A stretch of 64,000 nucleotides of DNA, from positions 124,001 through 188,000 of the forward strand of contig NZ_VICC01000007.1 of NCBI RefSeq assembly GCF_006546825.1. The letters are read 5' to 3'. This DNA is from Actinomyces oris. Lineage in GTDB: Bacteria; Actinomycetota; Actinomycetes; Actinomycetales; Actinomycetaceae. Position 1 is the first letter of the stretch, and each line of letters starts with the position of its first letter. Shown here piece after piece: positions 1 to 9,800 of this stretch. The notes below the pieces were generated by a model. It did no database searches, was not told the DNA's origin, and worked only from the letters and a program-made list of their open reading frames with translations. The translations under genes and the position numbers were made by a program.

Positions 1-1
1 C

Positions 2-466
2 CAGGAGCTGCTCGAGCCCACGCGCCTGTACACCCGCGTGTGCCTGGCCATGCTGGAGACCCTCTCCTCGCCGGCCGCCCCGGGGCCGATCCACGCCCTG
101 TCCCACATCACCGGTGGGGGGCTGGCCGCCAATGTCGCTCGGGTCCTGCCGGACAGGCTCATCGCCGACGTCGACCGCTCCTCCTGGACGGTGCCGCCGG
201 TCTTCTCCACCGTGCGCGAGCTCGGCTCGGTGCCGTGGGAGGACCTCGAGGGCACCCTCAACCTGGGCGTGGGAATGGTCGCCGTTGTCGAGCCGGGCGT
301 GGTCGACGCCGTCCTGCGGGTCGCCGAGGGCTCTGAGATTCCCGCCTGGGTGCTGGGCGAGGTGCACGAGGCCGGGAAGTATGAGGCTCAGGGCCGGGTC
401 GTCTCCGGCACGAAGGGCGTCGACGGGGGAGCGGTCGACATCCACGGCACCTACCGGACTGCCTGA
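2..466 (+). CDS. purM: Phosphoribosylformylglycinamidine cyclo-ligase (AIR synthetase), C-terminal part
   Basis: Only the last 154 codons are in the window; the 5' part lies to the left. PurM converts FGAM to AIR, the fifth step of purine synthesis, using ATP in the cytosol. The visible part carries the family's conserved HITGGGLAANVARVLP stretch, then the LGVGMVAVV segment typical of the C-terminal AIRS domain, and ends shortly after, as family members do. A strong hairpin follows directly, so this is probably the last gene of its transcript. The frame is open from base 2 without interruption. Confidence 0.93.
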   Translation, partial: QELLEPTRLYTRVCLAMLETLSSPAAPGPIHALSHITGGGLAANVARVLPDRLIADVDRSSWTVPPVFSTVRELGSVPWEDLEGTLNLGVGMVAVVEPGVVDAVLRVAEGSEIPAWVLGEVHEAGKYEAQGRVVSGTKGVDGGAVDIHGTYRTA

Positions 467-471
467 ACCGT

Positions 472-500
472 GAACGCCCCGCTGGGCCAGCGGGGCGTTC
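472..500 (+). terminator. Hairpin terminator of purM
   Basis: A perfect 13-bp stem (472-484 with 488-500) closed by a 3-base loop begins 5 bases after the purM stop. There is no clear T tract, which is common in high-GC actinobacteria. Confidence 0.75.
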
Positions 501-511
501 GAGTCGTGAGG

Positions 512-643
512 TGTCACGGATGGCGACTATTCACACCCCGCCGGGCCGGTTCTGGAGCAACGGGGCAGGGCAGCACCGCCCTGACCTGGGTCGATGCGAC
601 ACAGGTGTTTCGGTTCGGGAGTGAAAAGTCGCCGAGAGTGACA
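512..643. repeat. 132-bp imperfect palindromic element (element C)
   Basis: The ends are inverted copies of each other: TGTCAC then GGCGACT then TTCAC at 512-534 pairs with 621-643, with mismatches confined to four middle bases and one further base. A 14-bp motif, GTGTCACGGATGGC, recurs as a near-direct copy at about 638-651. Layout and end sequence resemble the elements at 46431-46550 and 47210-47330. No ORF of note lies inside it. Confidence 0.5.
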
Positions 644-691
644 CGGATGGCCGCCCGGCGGCCTCGACGTGCGCGTTCGTAGGCGCGAGGA

Positions 692-720
692 AGGGCCGGC
701 AGGTGCATTCCTCCGGCCCT
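692..720 (-). terminator. Hairpin downstream of the DUF3073 gene
   Basis: An 8-bp perfect stem AGGGCCGG/CCGGCCCT (692-699 with 713-720) lies 12 bases beyond the stop codon of the minus-strand gene ending at 733. It is the likely transcription stop for that gene. Confidence 0.55.
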
Positions 721-732
721 CACTGGGGTGGG

Positions 733-936
733 CTACTTGCCGCCCTCGTCCCAGTCATCGTCGTCAACGGCATACTTGGCGGCCAGTTCCTCGTAGTCGA
801 TCTCGTCGTCAGGCTCGGATCCCGAGGACGCTGAGACGAGCTCCCGCTCCAGAGCCTTGTAATCAGTCTCCGGGCTGAAGTACTTGAGCTTACGGGCAAC
901 CTTGGTTGCCTTGGCCTTCTGACGGCCGCGCCCCAT
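733..936 (-). CDS. DUF3073 family protein
   Basis: This small acidic protein (67 residues) belongs to an actinobacterial family of unknown function. It opens with the family hallmark MGRGRQKAKATKVARKLKY, followed by SPETDY and ALEREL, and ends in an Asp/Glu-rich tail (DDEIDYEELAAKY, DDDDWDE). The start at 936 is chosen because MGRGRQK is the conserved N-terminus and a GGAGGGGG ribosome site sits 8 bases upstream; a longer frame from 954 would bury that site. It lies tail-to-tail with purM. No function can be assigned from sequence. Confidence 0.85.
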   Translation of the reverse strand: MGRGRQKAKATKVARKLKYFSPETDYKALERELVSASSGSEPDDEIDYEELAAKYAVDDDDWDEGGK

Positions 937-1376
937 AGGCTCGACCCCCTCCAACGTGTCACGGCGCGCACGTGGGCGCGCTCTTCCTGGTCAAATATGT
1001 CGTGGGGCAACCGTACAACGTCAACGGTCACGAGCACCATTCAGACACCGGGGGAGAGTCGTGGTGACGCACACCCCACATGTTGAACACGAGGTCCAAG
1101 AACCCCATAGGGATTGCCCAGAGGGTCTTCGGTAGGCCCTCAGTGGGCCTGCGGATGCTGCCCAATATCGGCCCGACGTTCCTTCAGAGAGGCGGGGATT
1201 CTCGAGGTTGCGGGGCTGCTGGCTCGGGGACTCCTGGGAACGGGAAGGGAGGCTGCCTGGTGAGTCGGGGCAGGCACTTCGCCGGGGGCGTACGCGGAGA
1301 GCCTGACATGTGCGGGGGTGGCGCCCGCGAGAGGACCGTGTGCCGATGCGACGGAGGGGTTCCCGAGAGGTTGTGC
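937..1376. other. Intergenic, no gene recognised
   Basis: This holds the 5' flank of the DUF3073 gene and the 3' flank of the UvrD-like helicase. A GC-rich inverted motif (GCGCGC at about 963-980) lies near the DUF3073 promoter region. Short open frames occur on both strands but show no motif, no ribosome site and no actinobacterial coding bias. Confidence 0.5.
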
Positions 1377-3866
1377 CTACGGCGCGAGGGCGGTGATGAG
1401 AGGGCTGGCCTCGCCGCTCCAGGAGATGGCGAGCTGGTCCCGGGCGCGGGTCGCGGCCACGTACAGCAAGGAACGCTCCCGCAGGAGGGCATCGTCGCGG
1501 TCCGCATCGGAGTACTGCTGGTCCCGCAGCGGCCGAGGGATCGCGTTCTTCGAGACGTCGAAGAGCAGTACCTTGCGGAACTCCAGCCCCTTGGCACGGT
1601 GCATCGTCATGACCACGGGCCTTCCCCGCCCCGCTGCCTCACGGTCCACGGCGCGCACCTCTACCCCGTGCTGCGCCAGACCATTGACGACGGCGTCGCG
1701 CTGGTAGCGGTCGCGCACGAGGATGGCGATTGTCTCCGGGGCACTGTCCTCACTGTCTCGATCCTGCTCCAACCACACTGTCAGCAGCTCGGCGGCTTTA
1801 CTCAGCTCGTCGGCGCGGTCGGTGGCGCGCAGCAGCAGTGGCTCGGGCCCGGAGCGCGGTGAGACGTAGTGGTGCTCCTCTGCCTGCCCCTCCATGTCTT
1901 CATAGGTGCCGGCATCGAGGATCCCGAAGGCGACATCGAGGTTCTGACGGGTGGTGCGGTAGTTGCGCGTCAGTCGCCGCGACCTCCCGCGCACCTGGAT
2001 CCCGTAGTGGCTCAGCGTGATCTTCTTGCCATAGATCCGCTGGTGGGAGTCCTCAGCCAGGAACAGGTCGTCTGGGCCAGGTTCCACCAGCGCCCGCAGC
2101 AGCTGGAGGTGAGCGGGCGTGAGGTCTTGCGCCTCATCGACGAGCACGTGCCGGAAAGGTCTGGGTGTGCCGAGCGCCGCCTCCTGGTCGAGCCAGGCGG
2201 CGGCCAGCGCGAGCTGTTCGTCAAAGGAGGTCACGCCCAGGTCGGCGCTGCGGTCCCGGTAGCGCTCCATCGCCTTCCACACGGCGGCCCGCTTGGACCG
2301 GTCCAGAGCTACGCCCCGCCCGGGGCGGCGCACGCGCAGGTACTGCTTGAGAGTCGTCACGCGCTGGGGCAGCACGATCAGCTCGTACTCGGACTCCAGG
2401 AAGTCGGCGGAGCACAGCTTCTCGGGCAGCTCATCGCCCATGAGGGTGAGGACCTCCTGCCACACATTCTCCCTGGGGTAGGTGAGTACTCGCCCGCGCG
2501 GCTGGCCGATGACCTCCTGGGCGATGGGGGAGATCCTGGCCCCGGCGTGCTGGAGGATCATGCGCGCCACCCGGTCCAGGCCGCTGACCATGACTCCGGG
2601 CTCGCTCAGCTTCTCGGTGAAGGGCAGCCGTGGCTCAAGCTGGGCGACCTGGCGGCGCAGGTCGTCGGCGAGGTTGCGCGTGTAGGTCGTCAGCAGGATC
2701 CGCGGCTCCAGTCCGCCAGCCTTATCCCGCTTGGCCAGCTCGACGGCGCGGTGCACGGCAATGACGGTCTTCCCAGTTCCGGCGCCGCCCGAGACACGCA
2801 TGGGGCCGTTCGCGCGCCGCTCCACGAGGGCCCGCTGCTGGGGGTGCAAGAAGAGCTGCCACTCGGCGAAGCTGAGCCCCTCGATGGCGCGGCGCAGGTC
2901 CTCGTCACTTTCCAACCAGGTGAAGGTCGAGCGCGCCGCGCGAGTGCGCAGACCGGCGATGAGGTCGGCGTCGGTGGGCTCTGCGGCGACGTCTCGCGAG
3001 GGCCGTAGTCCGAAGTCCTCACGAATCTCCTCGATCGTCGCCCCCGTGGCCAGGTTGAGCAGCGCCTCGCCCTGCCAGGACACCCGGGCGGTGGAAGCCA
3101 GGTCGAGGAGCTGGGACTCGCGCTGCGCCGCCAGTGCCGCTGCGCCGAGCCGGACGTCAATACCGAGCTCGTCGTGCAGCATCTCCACGGTGAGCCCGTC
3201 GGGCCACACCGGTGCCTGGTCCCGGCTGGGAACGACGACGGCGCCCGGCACGGCAGCGGCCCCGACGGCCGTTCCGGCCGCCGTTCCTCCTTCGCCCCGC
3301 TGGCTCCCCGCTGCGACCGACTCGGTGTCGGCTGCCTGGGTGGGCGCAGAACTGGCGTCGGCTCCTCTGGCGGCTTCCTCGTTGCGACGGCGCGCCTCGG
3401 CGTTGGCGGCCTGGATGCGGGCCGTCTCGCGGGCGAGCTCGTCGGCCTCGCGCTGGGCGGCGGCGAGCTCGGCCTGGGCTGTGCGCCGCGCCTCCTCGAC
3501 GGTGCGGGGATCCAGGCCGATGAGGTCCCCGACGTTGACGACCTCGGTGATGCCGTTGCGGGGGTTGACGTGGACGGTGACGGATTCGGCGATCTTGATG
3601 GCCTCGTCATGTGGCCAGATGCCGTGAATGACGTAGACGACCTCGCCGTCGGCGGTGAGCTCGAACAGGACGGCCCGGTAGAAGTCGGTGACGCGCGCGG
3701 TGCGCACACGCCGGTCCCGCGATCCACGAATGGGCTCCAGGTGCAGGCCTGAGCTCGTGGTCATGGTGGACAGCTTGCTGATGAACGGCCCTAACTTCGC
3801 CCTGAGGGAGGGGTCCTTGGCGGTGGCGTCCTTCGTCTTGCTGCTGGGCAACAGGATCGTGGCCAT
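1377..3866 (-). CDS. UvrD/Rep-type superfamily 1 helicase with RelE/ParE-like N-terminal domain
   Basis: An 829-residue DNA helicase of the UvrD/PcrA class. Residues about 20-110 look like a RelE/ParE-fold domain (GLHLEPI, RVRTARVTDFYRAVL, IWPHDEAIKIAE, VNPRNG), an architecture known in a subset of UvrD-like helicases. A charged Ala/Glu/Arg-rich coiled coil spans about 120-170. The helicase core follows: Walker A GGAGTGKT at 360-367, motif II DEAQD at 577-581, NYRT, then motif V-like MHRAKGLEF near 756 and LYVAATRARDQL at the end. Its ATG lies one base beyond the stop of the upstream 2182-residue helicase, so the two are co-transcribed. Context suggests the motor or effector arm of an antiphage system; that role is inferred. 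Confidence 0.88.
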   Translation of the reverse strand: MATILLPSSKTKDATAKDPSLRAKLGPFISKLSTMTTSSGLHLEPIRGSRDRRVRTARVTDFYRAVLFELTADGEVVYVIHGIWPHDEAIKIAESVTVHVNPRNGITEVVNVGDLIGLDPRTVEEARRTAQAELAAAQREADELARETARIQAANAEARRRNEEAARGADASSAPTQAADTESVAAGSQRGEGGTAAGTAVGAAAVPGAVVVPSRDQAPVWPDGLTVEMLHDELGIDVRLGAAALAAQRESQLLDLASTARVSWQGEALLNLATGATIEEIREDFGLRPSRDVAAEPTDADLIAGLRTRAARSTFTWLESDEDLRRAIEGLSFAEWQLFLHPQQRALVERRANGPMRVSGGAGTGKTVIAVHRAVELAKRDKAGGLEPRILLTTYTRNLADDLRRQVAQLEPRLPFTEKLSEPGVMVSGLDRVARMILQHAGARISPIAQEVIGQPRGRVLTYPRENVWQEVLTLMGDELPEKLCSADFLESEYELIVLPQRVTTLKQYLRVRRPGRGVALDRSKRAAVWKAMERYRDRSADLGVTSFDEQLALAAAWLDQEAALGTPRPFRHVLVDEAQDLTPAHLQLLRALVEPGPDDLFLAEDSHQRIYGKKITLSHYGIQVRGRSRRLTRNYRTTRQNLDVAFGILDAGTYEDMEGQAEEHHYVSPRSGPEPLLLRATDRADELSKAAELLTVWLEQDRDSEDSAPETIAILVRDRYQRDAVVNGLAQHGVEVRAVDREAAGRGRPVVMTMHRAKGLEFRKVLLFDVSKNAIPRPLRDQQYSDADRDDALLRERSLLYVAATRARDQLAISWSGEASPLITALAP

Positions 3867-3867
3867 G

Positions 3868-6800
3868 TCAGTGTCCTTCCAGGAGCTCGGGGATGAGCGC
3901 GCAGATATCGGTGACGGTGCGGGCCGGATCGTCGCCGGTGACGATGACGCGCCAGCCGGCCGCCGTCAGGGCCTCCTCGTCGCCGTCCAGCGGATCGGCG
4001 AGGACAGCAACCTTGGGTGCGGCCCAGGACAGGTCCGTCATGATGCCGCCGACCTCGACGCCGTCGCCCTCGTGGGGGATGCCGGCCGCGGCCAGGTGGG
4101 GCAGAAGGGCCAGGACAGGCTCGGGGGTCAGGTCCTGGTCGACGTCGTCCCAGCCGAGATCGCTCATGGCGGCCGGGCTGCCGGCGACGTCGGCTACAGC
4201 GACCTCGGCCTGGGCGCGGGAACGCAGCTCGGCCAGGGCCCGGCTGGTCGTGGTGATGTCCACGGGCACCTGAGTCAGGGCGAGCACGTTGCTGAGCCGC
4301 AGCCATGCCAGCCAGGCCTCCGGGTGCTCGGGAGTCCCCAAAGCCTCATCGGAGTCGTCAAGCACGAGGGCCATCCCTGTGGTGGAGGTACCGGTGAGCT
4401 GGACCGCTAGGGCAAGGTGGGGGATGGCGAAGACCGAACCGGAGTGCGTCGATGCCGCAGGAGCGCCTGCGGCATCAGCAGCGCCGGCGGGTTCGGGTAA
4501 GTCGGTCTTGGGCCGCAGCACACGCAACGCTTCCCACAGCGGGTCCGCCCCGGTGCCCTGGGTGGAGGAGTACCGCAGGGACGCGTTCTGTCCCAGGGGC
4601 AGGTGACTGGCGGCGCCGACGATGAGCGGCCCCCAGGCGGAGTCGGCCAGAGCCGCCAGGGCGGCGGCGGTCGCACTGGTATCGGGGTCCTCGACGTCGT
4701 CTTTCAGCATCGTTTCCAGCAGCGCCATCGGCCCGCCGCGCCAGGCGTCGATGGCCTGGTCGGTGACGCCGCCGGCACGCGCGGCCCCCAGGGAGCCGTT
4801 CTTGAGCTGGGCGACGGTGGCCTCATTCAGCCAGGCCGGGTTCCACGGCCCGTCCAGGTCCTCGACGCTTACGGAGATGACCCGGTAGCCGGCGGCGCGC
4901 AGGCGTGCACGTTTGTCGGCGTCGTCGGAGAGGCGGTTGTACTTGCGACTGGCGTGGAAATTGTGGCCGTCGGTGAAGATGGCGATGGGACTGTGGCCGC
5001 CGGGGCGCAGGCAGGTGAAGTCGGGGCGGGTGCCGCGGGCGTCGAGCTGGGGACGGATCCGCCAGCGGCCCCCGTCAATCTCCAACGCGGGCGCCCCCGA
5101 GGGGTCGCTGGTGGTGCGCACGGCCATCTGCTTGCTCAGGAGCTCGGCGAGTGCGGCGCGGAAGCGCACCTCCAGGGGGCTCTCCCCGGTGCCGGCGCGC
5201 ACTGCCTCGTCGGTGATCTCCCACAGGGGGACCTCCGGGTCGAGCTCGGCGAACACGCCCTCGGTGTCCTGGGCGCCGGTGTCCTCCAGTCCCAGGAGCT
5301 GGCCGATGGCGTGCAAAGCCGCGGCGCGGGTGACCTCGGCGGAGACGGCGTGGGGCCGCAGGCAGTCCGGGCACATGTCCTTGCCCTCGGCGCGGCACGG
5401 GCAGTTCTCCAGGTGCTGGCCGGTGCGGATGAGGAGGTTCCAGAGCCGGCTGGAGTCGTCATGGTCGGTGAGGTAACCGGTGCCTCCGGGCACGGTGTCG
5501 TGCAGCAGGAGGGCGGGACGAGTCTCGCCGGGGGCGCCGCCGGCCACGGGGTGGGGGACGGAGGCGATGCCCAGGTGGTCGGGGGAGCCGCCGGTGGTGA
5601 TCTCCAGTCCCAGGAGGATCGCGGAGGCCAGCGAGTCCACCCCCACCCGGTCGGTGGCGAAACCCAGCGGCAGGACGAAGGCGAGTGCCTCGGTGCTCAG
5701 CTCGCGCATGAGGTCGACGGCGATCACGTGTTCGGCGGAGTCGCTGCGGTAGCGGCACCAGGGTCGGTGCTCACGGGCGGAGGAGGCCCGGGTGTCCGTG
5801 TCGAGCTTGCCGCAGGCCTCGCACAGGCGGAAGTCCCGCGAGGAGAGGGCGTTGCCGGAGATTCGGTCGACGCTCTGACCGGCCAGGGGCCGCCCGGTGT
5901 TGAGCCAGCGCAGGTTCATGCCGCGGTAGCGGGTCACCCCGAACCCGGAGGCCTCCACGTTCCACTGGCGCACCGCGCGGGTCGGGTCGAAGTCGGCCAG
6001 CGGGAGGACCTCGAAGTGGGTGCGGAGCCGCTCGTCGCTGGAGTCCCCGATGCGTGCGTCGTCCTGGGAGACGTCGGCGAAGACCCGGCTCAGGCGCAGG
6101 ACCCGCCGGGCGCGCCCGACCTCGGCAATGTCGGTGTCACGGCACCTGGGGCACTCCGTGGGCGCGGCGGGCTGGGTCTCCTGCGGTTCGCGCACGTCGA
6201 TGTAGCCGCAGGCCTTGCAGCAGAACCACCATTGGGCCTGGTTGCTCAGGTCGGAGGCGTCAATACCCTCGATCTCCATCTCCAAGCCGCGGGTGTAGAA
6301 GGTGGCGCCGGGGGCGAACTCGTGCAGGGCGTGGACAGAGGCCCTGTCGACGTCGCAGGGCTCGGAGTGGAACTCGTCGTCGTCCGGGTCGCGCCAGGAG
6401 ACTCGGGCGGACAGGCGCACGGAGTCGTCGATGAGGGTGTAGTTGGGCAGGATGCCGTGGCGCTCCAGGGCCGAGACCCAGTGCTCACGATCCAGGTCGA
6501 AGATCCGGGACTCGGCGGCCTTCCGGGCTCCTTCGGCGGAGCGATGGGCTCGCGTGTCCTCCTCGGTGGCGTTGGGGCGATCGGCGGCGACTTTGAGCTC
6601 GGGCAGGGCCTCACGGATCTGGCGCTCCTGGCGGTGGAGCTGCTCGGACTCGGCGCGGTGCTCGGCCGCGGCGCGCTGGAGCATCTCGCGAGGCCCGGCA
6701 CCGGCGTCCTGGGTCACCCAACTGCTCAGGCGGTCGAGCGCCGGCGTGCGCTCCTGGAAGGCGTCGGTGAAGGCCTGCACCAGCAGGGCGCCGTCGCGCT

Positions 6801-9800
6801 CGATCCGCTCGCACAGCGTGGTGATGAGCGAGCCCTCGCCGGTGGCACCCAGGGCGGTCTTCGCGGTGCCGCCGCCGTGGCCGCCGGAGGGGATGGCCGG
6901 GTGGTTCTCGCGGGCGAGGGTGTCAATGACGGAGGCCAGGAACTGGCGGCGCAGAATCTCCTCGGCCCCCAGATAGGTCGACGGCGGCGCGACAGAGCCG
7001 TTGAGCAGCCGATCCGGGGCGTCGAGGATCGGGAGCTGGCTGCGCCTGCCGGGCACGTAGGCCAGGGCGAGCGCCGAGCCGCTGCGGCGGCCTGCGCGGC
7101 CCACCCGCTGCACGTAGGAGGCGACGGTGGCCGGCAGGGAACCGAGCATGACGGTGGACAGGTCCCCGATATCGATACCCATCTCCAGGGTGGGGGTGGC
7201 CACGAGGACGTTGGGGTCCCCGGGCACCTGCGTGGGGCGCTTGAACCCGGTCTCGACCTCGGCACGCTCCTTGGCGTCGAGCAGGGAGGTGTGCTCGTGG
7301 GAGTCGACCCGGCGCACATGGGCCCCGGCGTACATGCTGCGGTAAAAGCTCTCCGCCGGGTGTGGCTGGGCCCTCAGGTGGCCGGGGCAGGTGGCGGCCA
7401 GGCAAGGGGCGCCGTCGAGCTGGTCGACGGTGGCGGTGGCGGCGGGCAGCTGGGTGCGGCAGGTGTCGCACACCAGGAGGAGGGCCTCGCGCGTGGTCTC
7501 GCGCAGCGGGGAGACGACGACGCGGCCGGCCGGCAGCCCGTAGACGGTGCCGCCGGAGTCGGTGGTGGTGACGCTGAGGATCCCGGCCTCGGCCAGGTGG
7601 GCCAGGAGCACGCAGGCCAGACGGGAGGCGTGGGTCGGCACGACCCCCAGGCACTTACGGGCCCAGGTGGCGTACCAGGACTTCGAGGAGCTCACCGGCG
7701 TGAAGGCCGACTTGCGGGTGTCGAGGCCGCCGCCGACCTGGGGGAAGGCTGGGGCGGCGCGCCCGGTGGGGAAGGCCGGCTGGCCCTGATCGCGGTCGCG
7801 CTTGTACCAGATCCACAGGCGCTTGCCGTCGTGGCGCTTGTAGCGCGAGAGCCACTCGTGGTCGATGGCGCCTTCGCGGCGCATGTGCTCCAGGGTGCCG
7901 CGCACCCAGGTGAGCAGGGCCGTGTCGCTGGTGTCCTTGAAGCCGTCGAGGACGCCCTGCTGGTCGGTGCCGAGGGCCTGACGGGCCAGGGCCACCAGGG
8001 TGTTGACGCGCCCGGCGCTGACGTGGACGGTGACCGAGCCGGTGGCCTCCAGGGTGCGCCCGTAGGTGGACTGCAGGCCCACCTCCAGGGCGATGTCGAA
8101 CAGGAGCCGACGGCGCACGTGCGGCTTGGCCCGGCTGCGCTTGGAGGCCGGGGCCTTCGGGTCCCAGTAGGGCTTGAAGCGCTGATGCTCGGACAGGGCC
8201 GCGGGGACCAGCCGGTAGCGGTCGAAGGCACTGGCCTGGGCGTCGTCGAGGGTGGCCTCGGCCCACTCCTCGATGGGCATCTCCGCTCGCAGCGCCCCGC
8301 GCAGGGCTGAGCGCAGGCTCATCGTGTGGGAGCGCTGGTTGACGTAGCCGGCGCGGTGGGCGGCGTCCTGCACGGAGTCGGTGAAGATGAGGGCGCGTTT
8401 CTCGGTGTTGTCGAGGGCGTCGTCGCCGAACAGGGTGGTCAGGGACACCGACAGGAGAGTGGCGACCGCCGAGCCGAGGAAGCGGATGGAGTCCTTGGCG
8501 CCGCAGGAGGGGCAGACGTCGTTGGTGGAGTCCTCGGTGATGCTGCGCTCGTCCCCGGTGAGCATGAGGACCGGCAGGACGAGGCCCTCCTTGGCCTCGG
8601 TGCTCTCCTGGTCCGGGTGACGGGTGAGGATCTCGCGGCTGTTGATGGAGTACCAGCGCAGCCCGGGGTGGCGGGCCTCCAGGTTGATCTCGCCGGCCTC
8701 GGTGCGGGTGCGGTAGTCGGCGTCCTCCCCGGGAGCGTGCAGGAGGGCCCGGAAGCGGGGGTCGCCGGTCTTGCGGTCGCGGCGCACGTGGGTCTGGTCG
8801 TCCTTCTCCTTCTGGCCGGTGGGGGCCAGGACGATGCCCCAGCCGGAGCGCCCGCAGGAGCGGCAGTACAGGGCGGGGCGCGCGGGCTCCTCAACCTGTG
8901 TCTGCTCGGAGGCGGCGTCGGCCCAGCGGAAGGAGGGCAGGGAGCTCAGGGCCCGGTCGACGCGGGTGACCTCCCGGATCCACAGGGTGACCTCCACGTT
9001 GACGGCGCTGCGGTCGGGTTTGCCGTCGAGTCCGGCGCGCACGACGGACAGGGCCGCCAGGATCGCGGAGAGGACCCGCCGGGCTAGACCCGACTCCGGA
9101 ATGGGGCCCAGGAGGTCCCGGGCGAGGTCGGCCAGCGGCGTGGAGTTCTCGGCGGCGCGCACGAGGTGCAGGACGTCGGGGTGGGCCTGGAGGGCGGAGG
9201 CGAGGCCGGCGGCGTCCAGGGTGTCCTCCACTTCTTCGGGCAGGTCGTAGAGGTGGGCGACGACGTCGCGGAGCAGCTCCTCGGGGCCCGGGGAGCCGGC
9301 CTCGGCGAGGCGGGCCAGGGCCTGCAGGTTCTCACCGGGCAGGGAACGCAGGCGCAGGGCGCGGCCGGCCAGGCCCTTGGACTGGGCCACCTGGCGGTGC
9401 GTGGCGGCCCACTGGTCGAGGTCGGCGCGGGTCTCGGTGACGACGGCGCTCGTGGGCAGGTCGGTTCCAAAGACGTCACGGGCGAAGGCGAGCATCTGGG
9501 AGGGGTCTCCGCCGTCGCCGAGGGTGGCGGAGGTGGCCACGGGGCACACGGGGCCGAGCGGGGCGGAGGCGAAGGCCTCCTGGCGGGGGTGGTCGGCGGG
9601 CAGGTGGGCGCGCAGGGTCAGGCCCAGGCGCCGCAGCAGCATGGCGACGTCTGTGCCCTGAGCGCCGTCGTAGGTGTGGAACTCGTCGAGGACCAGGTAG
9701 GTGAGTGACCCGGCCGAGGCCCGCCACAGCTCGCGGTCCTCGGGGCGCAGGAGGAGCTGGTCGAGCATCTTGTAGTTGGTGAGCAGGATGTCCGGCGGGT

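Noticed and set aside
4603-8310. A 1235-codon plus-strand open frame opposite the DUF1998 helicase
   Set aside because: Gly/Val/Ala/Gln-rich translation without motifs, antisense to a gene with clear helicase motifs; typical high-GC shadow frame.
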